64,000 nt of DNA from Flammeovirgaceae bacterium UBA6059 (GTDB lineage: Bacteria; Bacteroidota; Bacteroidia; Cytophagales; Cyclobacteriaceae), in assembly GCA_002435755.1 (NCBI GenBank), contig DIYH01000007.1:31194-95193 (forward strand), read 5' to 3'. The notes beneath the pieces are model-generated. The model made no database searches. It was not told where the DNA came from and saw only the letters and a list, made by a program, of their open reading frames with translations. Position numbers and translations under genes: made by a program. Each line of letters starts with the position of its first letter. Positions within the stretch are counted from its first letter, which is position 1. Shown one piece after another: positions 18,788 to 27,148 of this stretch.

Positions 18788-20077
18788 ATGGACTTTGAAG
18801 TCGAATTCCTTTATTCCAAATTTCTGCAATCCAACGGAGTGAGCATAGATACACGTACGTTGGAGGAAGGAAACCTATTTTTCGGGCTTAAAGGTCCGAA
18901 CTTCAATGGAAATAAGTACGCTGAAAAGGCACTTAAGTTAGGAGCAAGTTTCGCGATTATCGATGATCCAGCCTATCAGAGAGGTGATAAAACTGTTTTA
19001 GTAGAAGACAGTCTTACAGCACTGCAACAGTTAGCGACTTTTCACAGAAGCCGCTTCAAGAGACCTGTGATTGGCTTAACTGGCAGCAACGGCAAGACTA
19101 CAACCAAAGAGTTGATCAACGCTGTGTTGCGTCAGAAGTACATTACACATGCCACTAGTGGCAATCTTAACAACCACATTGGGGTACCGCTGACCCTCCT
19201 TCATATACACCCTCAAGTGGAGATTGCCATTATCGAAATGGGAGCGAATGCTGTGGGTGAGATCGCCGAGTTATGCACTTTTAGCCGACCTACCCATGGA
19301 TTGATCACCAATATAGGTAAGGCGCATATTGAGGGCTTTGGTGGAGTGGAGGGCATTATTCGTGGTAAGTCAGAGCTATATGATTTTCTTAATAAGAATG
19401 CTGGTGAAGTATTCATCAATACAGATGATCCTGCATTAAAAAACATGGCTAAGCGTTTTGACCATCCCTACATCTTACCGAGTGAAGGTAGTTATTCACC
19501 TTGTGAACTGATCAGTGCAGACCCCTATCTGACATACAAAAGTGACAATGGCGAGATAGTCAAAACACAACTTGTAGGAGCCTACAATATTGGTAACATT
19601 GCCTACGCTCTGGCTGTTGCAAAGTACTTTGATGTCTTACCGGAATTAGCCAATCAGGCGATCCGGGACTATGAGCCCGCTAACAACAGATCTCAGCTGA
19701 TAAAGAGGGGGAGCAAAACCATTATTATGGACGCTTACAATGCTAATCCGACAAGTATGTGTTCTGCGATATCTTCCCTGGCTGATTCGGATGGAGTAAA
19801 AACAGCTATTTTGGGAGATATGCTTGAGCTTGGAGATCAAGCAGATATTGAACATGCCGCGATCGGCGTACAATTGAAGGAGGCCGGGATTGATGAAAGC
19901 TTATTGGTTGGTGACCATATGGCTGGTGCAAGGGATCAAGCGGTTGGAGCTAAGCATTTTAATGACAAAGAGGCGCTCATTGAGTATCTCAAAAAAAACA
20001 ACCTGCGGGGTGATACCGTACTTATCAAGGCCTCCCGTGGAATGAGCCTTGAGACCATACTTGAACTAATCAAATGA
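18788..20077 (+). CDS. murF: UDP-N-acetylmuramoyl-tripeptide--D-alanyl-D-alanine ligase
   Basis: A 429-residue Mur ligase that adds D-Ala-D-Ala to the UDP-MurNAc tripeptide, the last cytoplasmic step of peptidoglycan precursor synthesis. The ATP-binding loop GLTGSNGKTTTKEL is at about residue 97. The middle domain has EMGANAVGEIAELC and TNIGKAHIEGFGG. The C-terminal domain has DAYNANPTSM and AILGDMLELG. The N-terminal sequence SIDTRTLEEGNLFFGLKG is the MurF-type uridine-binding region. The stop overlaps the DUF2461 gene start by 4 bp. Confidence 0.95.
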   Translation: MDFEVEFLYSKFLQSNGVSIDTRTLEEGNLFFGLKGPNFNGNKYAEKALKLGASFAIIDDPAYQRGDKTVLVEDSLTALQQLATFHRSRFKRPVIGLTGSNGKTTTKELINAVLRQKYITHATSGNLNNHIGVPLTLLHIHPQVEIAIIEMGANAVGEIAELCTFSRPTHGLITNIGKAHIEGFGGVEGIIRGKSELYDFLNKNAGEVFINTDDPALKNMAKRFDHPYILPSEGSYSPCELISADPYLTYKSDNGEIVKTQLVGAYNIGNIAYALAVAKYFDVLPELANQAIRDYEPANNRSQLIKRGSKTIIMDAYNANPTSMCSAISSLADSDGVKTAILGDMLELGDQADIEHAAIGVQLKEAGIDESLLVGDHMAGARDQAVGAKHFNDKEALIEYLKKNNLRGDTVLIKASRGMSLETILELIK

Positions 20078-20742
20078 TAATGAATGACTTAACGAACGTA
20101 CTTGGTTTTCTTCACAACCTTCATCAGAACAACAATAGGGATTGGATGCAGGCCAACAAGAAAGCATATGAAGCAGCCAAAAAGGACTTTAACGGGTTTG
20201 TTAGCCAGATAATAGATGGAATAGCTGCCTTTGACCCTGACATAGAAGGCCTGGAACCTAAGCATTGTACCTTTCGCATCAATCGAGATATAAGGTTTAG
20301 CAAGGACAAGTCACCTTACAAGAACAATTTCGGAGCTTATATGGCCAAAGGGGGTAAAAAAGGTCATGGTGGAGGATATTATGTACATCTCCAGCCTGGT
20401 CAGAGCTTTCTGGGAGGAGGAATTTATATGCCTCCCGCTGATGTTTTGGCAAAAATCAGACAAGAGATTGATTACAACCCTGACCCGTTAATTAGCCTAT
20501 TAGAAGACAAAGAGTTCAAAGACTATTATGGAGAACTGAATGGTGAGCAGTTGAAAACGGCTCCAAAAGGGTACGAAAAAGATCATCCGAACATCACGCT
20601 GCTTAGATTCAAGAGCTTTACTGTGTTTAGAAAAGTGACAGATAGTGAGGTTAAGTCAGGCACATTCGTGAATGACGTGATAACAGGCTTCAGAAAAATG
20701 AAACCATTGAAGGACTATCTAAGCGTGGCGATTGATGAATAA
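20074..20742 (+). CDS. DUF2461 family protein
   Basis: A 222-residue protein of the DUF2461 (TIGR02453) family, found in many bacteria and with no established function. Diagnostic blocks are FLHNLHQNNNRDWMQANKKAYEAA at the N-terminus, FRINRDIRFSKDKSPYKNNFG near residue 68, and GGGIYMPPADVLAKIRQEID. No signal peptide is present. The ATG at 20074 overlaps the murF stop; a second in-frame ATG at 20080 is an alternative start. Confidence 0.9.
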   Translation: MIMNDLTNVLGFLHNLHQNNNRDWMQANKKAYEAAKKDFNGFVSQIIDGIAAFDPDIEGLEPKHCTFRINRDIRFSKDKSPYKNNFGAYMAKGGKKGHGGGYYVHLQPGQSFLGGGIYMPPADVLAKIRQEIDYNPDPLISLLEDKEFKDYYGELNGEQLKTAPKGYEKDHPNITLLRFKSFTVFRKVTDSEVKSGTFVNDVITGFRKMKPLKDYLSVAIDE

Positions 20743-20839
20743 TATTTTCTCGACAGTTCTTGGTTTGTATTCTTAGACAGCTAAATTTGCAATCCCATTC
20801 GGAATTAAGCGGTTAAAGGCTGATTTTCCTTTCCAACAT

Positions 20840-20917
20840 GGGCGCTTAGCTCAGCTGGTTCAGAGCACCTCGTTTACACCGAGGGGGTCGGGGGTTCGAA
20901 TCCCTCAGCGCCCACCA
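20840..20917 (+). tRNA. tRNA-Val (anticodon UAC)
   Basis: The sequence folds as a complete cloverleaf. The acceptor arm is GGGCGCT (20840-20846) paired with AGCGCCC (20907-20913), followed by discriminator A and an encoded CCA (20915-20917). The anticodon stem CCTCG/CGAGG encloses the loop TTTACAC, giving anticodon UAC for valine. The T loop is TTCGAAT. A terminator follows directly. Confidence 0.96.
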
Positions 20918-20945
20918 AAGACAGTCAGAAGTGGCTGTCTTTTTT
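20917..20945 (+). terminator. Rho-independent terminator after tRNA-Val
   Basis: AGACAG (20919-20924) and CTGTCT (20935-20940) form a stem with a 10-base loop, followed by a run of T (20941-20945). It would end the tRNA transcript. It lies just beyond the end of the convergent lacI gene. Confidence 0.75.
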
Positions 20946-20971
20946 GTTTCAAGTCCATGAATACTGCGGAG

Positions 20972-21994
20972 CTAGAGTCTGCTAGTGCTTCCTCTTTGGA
21001 TCAAGGTAGTTTTGATGACCTTGGTCGTTACTGGCAATTGATGATCACTATGAATACGATCCAATAACCTGTTAGTCGCAATTTTGCCAAGCTCATAGCC
21101 TCGTTGATCAATGGTCGATAATCCAGGTTCGTAGATGGCGCCAATCTCCCAATTGCTAAATCCAATAACAGCCACGTCAGTGGGTACTTGTAATCCGGCC
21201 TCTTTCACGTTTTTGATAGCTCCGATTCCCAGCATATCTGTTGCAGCGAACACGCCATTCGGGATGATATCTCCGGAAAATAATGCCCGAGATAACTCCA
21301 AACCTTCCTCATATTTGCCACTCGTGCCGTGAAGAATCATTTTCTTATCAACAGGCAATCCATACGCCTTCAGTGCATTTTCAAAACCAAGCAGGCGCTC
21401 CTGATTAGTGTTTAATGCTTTAGGTCCTCCTATAAAGGCAATCCTGGTGCAACCTTGCTTAATAAGATGCTCTGTCGCCTTGAAACCGGCATCCATATCA
21501 TCAATTACGATTTTGTCGGATAGTATATCATCAGGAACACAGTCAAAGAACACCAGAGGAACTTCACGGCTCACATATTCCTCAAAATGATCTATAGAAC
21601 TTGTTTCTTTGGTGATACAGGCAAGCAGGCCATCAATGCGCCCATTAAGCAACTCCTCTGCATTCCTGGCCTCTCGATCGTACGACTCATTAGAAGTGCT
21701 GATCAATACATTGTATCCCTGTTTATACGCCACATCTTCAATCCCCCTGATGACTTGAGCGAAGAACTCATGTACGACCTGGGGAATTAGCAAACCAATA
21801 GTTCTTGTCTTCCGCTGGCGGAGACTTAGGGCCGTGAAGTTGGGATGATAGTTCATCTCTTTTGCCAACTTCTGGATGGCCTCACGGGTCTCAGGTTTTA
21901 CGAGCGGATTATTGGACAGAGCCCTTGATACAGTTGAGATTGAAACTCCCAGCTCTATGGCTATGTCTTTGATAGTTACCTGCTCTCGTTTCAT
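20972..21994 (-). CDS. LacI-family transcriptional regulator
   Basis: A 340-residue regulator with an N-terminal helix-turn-helix (TIKDIAIELGVSISTVSRALS, about residues 7-27), a hinge segment (YHPNFTALSLRQRKT) and a periplasmic-binding-protein-like effector domain beginning TIGLLIPQVVHEFFAQVIRG. It is divergent from susC. The exact LacI-family consensus site at 22172-22185 lies in the shared region, and a near-identical inverted site lies before the SGLT symporter at 44359-44372. I infer that it controls both loci and responds to a sugar, probably an alpha-glucoside such as trehalose. The effector is not known from sequence. Confidence 0.93.
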   Translation of the reverse strand: MKREQVTIKDIAIELGVSISTVSRALSNNPLVKPETREAIQKLAKEMNYHPNFTALSLRQRKTRTIGLLIPQVVHEFFAQVIRGIEDVAYKQGYNVLISTSNESYDREARNAEELLNGRIDGLLACITKETSSIDHFEEYVSREVPLVFFDCVPDDILSDKIVIDDMDAGFKATEHLIKQGCTRIAFIGGPKALNTNQERLLGFENALKAYGLPVDKKMILHGTSGKYEEGLELSRALFSGDIIPNGVFAATDMLGIGAIKNVKEAGLQVPTDVAVIGFSNWEIGAIYEPGLSTIDQRGYELGKIATNRLLDRIHSDHQLPVTTKVIKTTLIQRGSTSRL

Positions 21995-22171
21995 CCGACT
22001 TTAGATTTCGACCATATCCAAAATTTAATATTTCTTCTGTAGTACGTACTATTGATCCGAATCATCAAAAGAATATCATCAAGGTCGATTTAGTAGACTT
22101 TTGGGTCGATTGGAGGCCGATAGGCTATCTTAGAAAATTCACAAAATGAAAATTAGCCATTTTTTTGCTTT

Positions 22172-22185
22172 TGAAAACGATTGCA
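22172..22185 (+). promoter_or_regulatory. LacI-family operator upstream of susC
   Basis: TGAAAACGATTGCA fits the LacI/CcpA-type consensus TGNAANCGNTNNCA at every defined position. It is centred on CG and lies 137 bp before the susC start, in the region shared with a divergent LacI-family gene. A copy differing at one base is found in inverted orientation at 44359-44372. Confidence 0.75.
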
Positions 22186-22242
22186 TTTAGATAGTTGCCA
22201 AAATCAAGTTGTATTTATTGAAAATCCTGTTTAATATGCTCG

Positions 22243-22268
22243 ACAGTATTTTCATGGGAGAATACTGT
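22243..22268 (+). promoter_or_regulatory. Hairpin in the susC leader
   Basis: ACAGTATT (22243-22250) and AATACTGT (22261-22268) are perfect inverted repeats. With one G-T wobble the stem extends to 11 bp around a four-base loop (ATGG). It lies 54 bp before the susC start and after the operator. It could be a leader RNA hairpin, a weak attenuator (T-rich sequence follows), or a second protein-binding palindrome. Confidence 0.5.
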
Positions 22269-22322
22269 TTAATCAATATTGCTTTAAATCTTTTTTAACA
22301 ATTAATCACAAAGCGTATCAAT

Positions 22323-25300
22323 ATGAAGAAGTTTTTACTACTAGTTCTGGTGTATGTATCTGCTTTGGGCGTAACCCTCGCTCAAGACAGAACTATCTCA
22401 GGGACGGTGACAGATGCGGAAACAGGTGAAGGAATACCTGGCGCTAATGTCGTGATCAAGGGGACTCCCAACGGTACCATTACAGATTTTAATGGTAATT
22501 TCAATCTTAACGTAACAGATGATGTTACACTCATTTTTTCTTACGTGGGTTATGCTACTTCTGAAGTAGCTGTAGGAGCAAGAAGTGTAATAGATGTATC
22601 ATTGAGCTTAGATGTAGAACAGTTAGCTGAGATTGTGGTCATTGGATATGGTGAGCAGTCTATTAAGGACGCAACTGGAGCAGTTGCTGCTGTAAGCGCC
22701 AAAGACTTCAATGGTGGAGTAATTGCATCTCCCGAACAATTGATCCAAGGTAAAACTGCAGGTGTGCAGATATCATCTAATACCGGTCAACCTGGCGGTG
22801 GAGTTCAGTTGAGGATTAGGGGAGCTGGTTCTGCGAGATCGAATAATAACCCACTTTTTGTAGTTGACGGTGTGCCGTTGGGTGCAGATAACACAACTGG
22901 AGAAGGCCAAGGTATTGGTGTAGGATCAAGTGGAGCGAGTAACCCACTTAATTTCATTAACCCTAATGATATTGAGAGCATTAGTATTCTCAAAGATGCG
23001 TCAGCAGCGGCTATCTATGGTGCCAGAGGGGCTAATGGAGTTGTCTTCATTACCACGAAAAGTGGTCGTGGTGGAAAAAGTATAGAATACTCAACTACTG
23101 TTAGTTTATCTACTCCTATTAAATACGACCTCTTGTCAGGACAGGATTTTCTTGATGGAGTAGCAGCAAAGGGAGGTGATCCATCAAATGCAGATTTCGG
23201 AGCTAACACTGATTGGCAAGATGTGATTATGAGAAATAGCATTTCAAATAATCATAACCTTTCTTACTCTCAAGGTTTTAAAACTGGTTCTATTCGCGCC
23301 TCTTTTGGATATGACAATCAAAATGGTGTTCTGGAAAACTCAAGGTTGAGACGAGTTACTGGAAGAATAAATGGAGATAAGTCTTTTCTTGATGAAAAGA
23401 TCAACGTTAAGCTGTCAACAACTTACTCTAATGTAATTGAAGAAGCGCCTCCTGTAGGGCCAAGTGCTGGATTTAGAGGTGACCTCATTGGATCAGCATA
23501 TATCGCTAACCCAACATGGCCTAACGACGCTAGCTTCAGTCCAATTGATGAAGGTGCAGATCAAATAAATCCTATACAACTTTTGAATGGCTATCAAAGT
23601 GAGACAACCACAGATAGATTGCTTTCAAACCTGTCTATAGATTATGCGTTCACTGATGCTCTTAAGGCAAAGTTGACTTATGGTTTAGACTATTCGGATT
23701 CAGAGAGATTTGCTTTTATGACTGGTGATGTTACCGGCGCAGATCGTGGAACTCCTGGAAACGGGCGTTCATCTAATGACATCATAGAAAACGTAAATCA
23801 CCTTTTCGAAGCAACATTGAACTACAATAAGACTTTTGACAATATCAAATTAGATATGGTTGGAGGTTACTCAATACAAGAGTTTAATAGAAGTGGTTGG
23901 AATTCTCAAGGATGGGGATTCAGCACGACTGATTTCGGTCAAATGCAAAGTGCTTTCGAACAGGCCATAAGCTATTTGGACAGAGAAGGTCAAGCTGCTC
24001 AAGGTGGAGGATGGTACCAAAACGCAGGATTTTCACCTAACAACAATTATGTTAACGTATTGCTGCCAACGCCAAATGCAGGTGTTTCAATCGATAATCC
24101 TTCTGGCATAGATGTTAACTCAGCTTACATAAATCGATTTGATGTTTCAGACAGACTCCAGTCTTATTTTGGAAGAGCAAATTTGACTCTTAATCAGAAG
24201 TATATCGCTACAGTTACAGTAAGAGCGGATGGTTCTTCTAGGTTTGGTTCAGATAACCAGTACGGTGTATTCCCATCGGCTGCATTGGCCTGGGTAGTTA
24301 GCGAAGAAGCTTTCATGCCTGACGCATTCTCGTCATTCAAAGTTCGATTTGGCTGGGGTATTACTGGAAACCAGGAAGGTCTTGGATATGGTAACTTCCT
24401 AGCAAGACAAAGATTTGCAGATGCTAGCATTCAGGATGGTGGGAATCAAGACATTCCAGGATTGGAAACTGTGGCCCTTGCGCAACCAGCACTTAAGTGG
24501 GAAACGACAGAGCAAACAGGTCTTGGTATTGACTTTGGTTTAGGTAATGAAAGATTTACAGGTAGCATTGACTACTACAGAAAAGAAACTTCTGATTTGT
24601 TGCTTCGTTTGTTTGCTGCTCAGCCAGCACCTAATGATTTCGTGTTCGAAAACTTTGATGCAACAATCGTCAACGAAGGTTTCGAAGTGACCTTGAACTA
24701 CAATGTTGTTAATACACCTAATTTCAATTTTGACGTAAGTGTCAATGCAGCAAGAAACGAAAATGAGATCCAAGATTTTGATGGATTGATCGACGTTGGA
24801 ACAGTAAGAGGTCAAGGTCTGTCTTTCGCGTTTGCTCAGCGTTTTGCTAGTGGAGTGCCACTATTTGCTTGGTTTGTTAGAGATTTCCAAGGTTTTACTA
24901 ATGAAGGAGATCCTATCATCAATGATGTATCACAGTTTACTGGCACAGGTGCTTTACCTATCTGGAACGGAGGCCTATCTCTTAACATGAGATATAAGAA
25001 TTGGGATTTGGCAGCATACTTAGCGGGTCAGTTTGGTCACGATGTATACAACAACACATCAAATGCATTCTTTACCGCTGGTGGTTTAAGAAATGCCAGA
25101 AATGCTACCGAAGAAGTTGTTAACTCACTTGAAGGTGGCTTGTCCGAACCTTCGGTTTCAACTCGCTTCCTTGAAGATGGTGATTTTGTGAGGATGCAGA
25201 ACCTGACATTAGGATATAACTTCGGCATGCCTGATGGAAGTGCAATCAAGAATCTCAGATTGTACCTTAATGCGCAAAACTTATTTTTGCTGACAGGATA

Positions 25301-25436
25301 CTCTGGAATCGATCCTGAGGTGACGTCACTTCCAGCAAATGACGATCTTTTGAATGATCTGCCAACTGCCGGTATTGATTACGCTGCATACCCAAGACCG
25401 AGAGTCTTTACCTTTGGCTTGAATGCTTCGTTTTAA
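22323..25436 (+). CDS. SusC/RagA-type TonB-linked outer membrane transporter
   Basis: A 1037-residue outer membrane protein. It has a signal peptide (to about residue 21, ending TLAQD). A carboxypeptidase-like beta-sandwich domain follows (GTVTDAETGEGIPGANVVIKG, about residues 29-49). The TonB-box-like segment and plug (VVIGYG, ...LFVVDGVPLG..., ILKDASAAAIYGARGANGVVFI) come next, then a long beta-barrel ending in phenylalanine (FGLNASF). SusC proteins form the energised pore for large nutrients, with the SusD lipoprotein as lid. The susD gene follows after 33 bp. The substrate is probably a glucoside given the trehalase in the same locus, but the transporter itself does not show this. Confidence 0.95.
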   Translation: MKKFLLLVLVYVSALGVTLAQDRTISGTVTDAETGEGIPGANVVIKGTPNGTITDFNGNFNLNVTDDVTLIFSYVGYATSEVAVGARSVIDVSLSLDVEQLAEIVVIGYGEQSIKDATGAVAAVSAKDFNGGVIASPEQLIQGKTAGVQISSNTGQPGGGVQLRIRGAGSARSNNNPLFVVDGVPLGADNTTGEGQGIGVGSSGASNPLNFINPNDIESISILKDASAAAIYGARGANGVVFITTKSGRGGKSIEYSTTVSLSTPIKYDLLSGQDFLDGVAAKGGDPSNADFGANTDWQDVIMRNSISNNHNLSYSQGFKTGSIRASFGYDNQNGVLENSRLRRVTGRINGDKSFLDEKINVKLSTTYSNVIEEAPPVGPSAGFRGDLIGSAYIANPTWPNDASFSPIDEGADQINPIQLLNGYQSETTTDRLLSNLSIDYAFTDALKAKLTYGLDYSDSERFAFMTGDVTGADRGTPGNGRSSNDIIENVNHLFEATLNYNKTFDNIKLDMVGGYSIQEFNRSGWNSQGWGFSTTDFGQMQSAFEQAISYLDREGQAAQGGGWYQNAGFSPNNNYVNVLLPTPNAGVSIDNPSGIDVNSAYINRFDVSDRLQSYFGRANLTLNQKYIATVTVRADGSSRFGSDNQYGVFPSAALAWVVSEEAFMPDAFSSFKVRFGWGITGNQEGLGYGNFLARQRFADASIQDGGNQDIPGLETVALAQPALKWETTEQTGLGIDFGLGNERFTGSIDYYRKETSDLLLRLFAAQPAPNDFVFENFDATIVNEGFEVTLNYNVVNTPNFNFDVSVNAARNENEIQDFDGLIDVGTVRGQGLSFAFAQRFASGVPLFAWFVRDFQGFTNEGDPIINDVSQFTGTGALPIWNGGLSLNMRYKNWDLAAYLAGQFGHDVYNNTSNAFFTAGGLRNARNATEEVVNSLEGGLSEPSVSTRFLEDGDFVRMQNLTLGYNFGMPDGSAIKNLRLYLNAQNLFLLTGYSGIDPEVTSLPANDDLLNDLPTAGIDYAAYPRPRVFTFGLNASF

Positions 25437-25469
25437 CAAATAGACTTTATAACTAATAATATTTTAGCA

Positions 25470-27065
25470 ATGAAATACCTAGTATTAATTTCGTTAGGAG
25501 TCACGTTCTTAATAGCAGGCTGTGACTTAGATATTGAAGAGACTGACTCAATTTTCATTGAGGACAGTGGTGACGGTGGGTTTTCTGGGGTTTCAGATCC
25601 CGCAGCTGCGGTAGGAGACTTATACAATACACTTAAAGGAGAGCTTTCCACACATGAGAATCTCTATGCATTGGTTGAAGCTTCAACCGATGAAACCCTA
25701 GTTCCGACACGTGGAACTGACTGGGGAGATAATGGTATATGGAGGAACTTCCATACGCACAATTTTGATGGTTCCAGCCAGTTTATGTTGAATACATGGA
25801 ACCAGTGGAACAAGCTGATTTTCGATGCGACATCCGTTATTGAAACACCTAGTTCCGGAAATTCAGAATTAGCTGATGCTAGATTTATCAGAGCATGGGC
25901 GATGTGGGTAGTGATGGATAACTGGGGAATTGTTCCTTTTAGAGGCCCTGCAGACGGAGCAGATGTATTTCCATCTGTACTATCAAGAATGGAAGCATTT
26001 GATCTCATAATGGATGACATTGACTTTGCTGTTGAGAACCTTCCTGAAGAGGCTGTATTAGGTCTAACTCAAAATCGGGCCAATAAGTCAGCTGCTCGTT
26101 TGATGAAAGCCAAATTCTTGTTGAACAAGTTCATTTATGATGGATCTGGATCGGCAGCTGCTGCTGATATGGCTACTGTGATTGGTCTTATCGATGAAAT
26201 TGAAGGCCAGGGATTTGCGTTGGAAGATAATTTCTTCGGAATATTCAAATCTGATCCGGATACAGAGTCGATTTTCGTGACTGACCAGAATGTAGGAAAC
26301 CGTATATGGAGTAGTATGCACTACAATACAAGAACTCCATCGGGTAATGCGACCGGTTGGAATGGGTTCTCTACTTTGGGAGAGTTTTATGATTCTTTTG
26401 AAGGTCCAGCAGATAACAACAGGATCACAGATGGAAGCGTATTGAAGGATGAAAGACGTGGCTATGTTCCTCACCCTGATGATGGAAATATCACAGCTGA
26501 AAATAACGGCTTTGGTTTCGGATTCTTTGTTGGACAAGCATATGATGGATCGGGTAGCGCACTAAACGATAGGGCGGGTAACCCTTTGGTATTCACCAGA
26601 GAGTTTAATGGTCTTGCAGGAAATGGAGAAACCAATGGAATTCGTATACTTAAGTATAGCCCTGCCCCACTGGAAGGATACACAGGGAACACTGATGCAG
26701 ACGGAGGAGCTTATGCCGGACATTCTGTAGAGTTGAGATTTGCTGATGCATTCTTGATGAGAGCGGAAGCCAAGCTTAGATCAGGTGATAACGGAGGTGC
26801 TCTAGCTGATGTTAACACACTCAGAGCGCTACGAGACGCTTCTGCTTTAAGCTCTTTAGATGAGTCAACACTTCTTGCTGAGAGAGGTAGAGAGTTGTAT
26901 CAGGAAAAGTGGAGAAGAAACGATATGATCCGATTTGGAGAGTACACAAGAGACTGGGAATTTAAGGCGACAGATGCGGTTGGTAATCCGGATAAGAACC
27001 TTATGCCTATCCCTAACTCAGCTTTGCTTTCAAATCCTAACCTTGTTCAGAATCCAGGTTATTAG
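25470..27065 (+). CDS. SusD/RagB-family nutrient-binding lipoprotein
   Basis: A 531-residue surface lipoprotein with lipobox LIAGC (Cys18). Typical SusD features are the tetratricopeptide-like helices (residues about 110-230, for example FIRAWAMWVVMDNWGIVPF) and the C-terminal block LRSGDNGGALADVNTLRALR followed by ERGRELYQEKWRRNDMIRFGEY. It ends in SNPNLVQNPGY, a common SusD ending. It forms the binding lid of the SusC transporter encoded upstream. A strong terminator follows 20 bp after the stop, separating susCD from the lipoprotein genes downstream. Confidence 0.95.
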   Translation: MKYLVLISLGVTFLIAGCDLDIEETDSIFIEDSGDGGFSGVSDPAAAVGDLYNTLKGELSTHENLYALVEASTDETLVPTRGTDWGDNGIWRNFHTHNFDGSSQFMLNTWNQWNKLIFDATSVIETPSSGNSELADARFIRAWAMWVVMDNWGIVPFRGPADGADVFPSVLSRMEAFDLIMDDIDFAVENLPEEAVLGLTQNRANKSAARLMKAKFLLNKFIYDGSGSAAAADMATVIGLIDEIEGQGFALEDNFFGIFKSDPDTESIFVTDQNVGNRIWSSMHYNTRTPSGNATGWNGFSTLGEFYDSFEGPADNNRITDGSVLKDERRGYVPHPDDGNITAENNGFGFGFFVGQAYDGSGSALNDRAGNPLVFTREFNGLAGNGETNGIRILKYSPAPLEGYTGNTDADGGAYAGHSVELRFADAFLMRAEAKLRSGDNGGALADVNTLRALRDASALSSLDESTLLAERGRELYQEKWRRNDMIRFGEYTRDWEFKATDAVGNPDKNLMPIPNSALLSNPNLVQNPGY

Positions 27066-27084
27066 TATTACTTTAAACTGCTTC

Positions 27085-27112
27085 AAAGAGGGCGTAAGCC
27101 CTCTTTTTTTTT
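27085..27112 (+). terminator. Rho-independent terminator after susD
   Basis: AAAGAGGGC (27085-27093) pairs with GCCCTCTTT (27098-27106) around the loop GTAA, and the T run continues to 27112. It is a strong intrinsic terminator. The next gene on the same strand starts only 37 bp later with no clear promoter, so it may act as a partial stop that keeps susCD expression above that of the genes downstream. Confidence 0.88.
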
Positions 27113-27148
27113 GTAGATTTTAGCTTTTAAACGACTAAAGCTTTAGGT

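Larger units (their letters stand above)
21995..22322. other. Divergent lacI-susC regulatory region
   Basis: This 328-bp region holds no gene. It contains a perfect 12-bp palindrome TAGTACGTACTA (22040-22051) 46 bp before the lacI start, a LacI-type operator (22172-22185), and a stable hairpin in the probable susC leader (22243-22268). The remainder is AT-rich. No clear TAnnTTTG promoter was found for susC. Confidence 0.7.

Noticed and set aside
27122..27142. AGCTTTTA...TAAAGCT inverted repeat with central ACG before the first CRTAC1-like gene, considered as a third LacI site
   Set aside because: It does not fit TGNAANCGNTNNCA and has an uneven arm; it may be a chance AT-rich palindrome.
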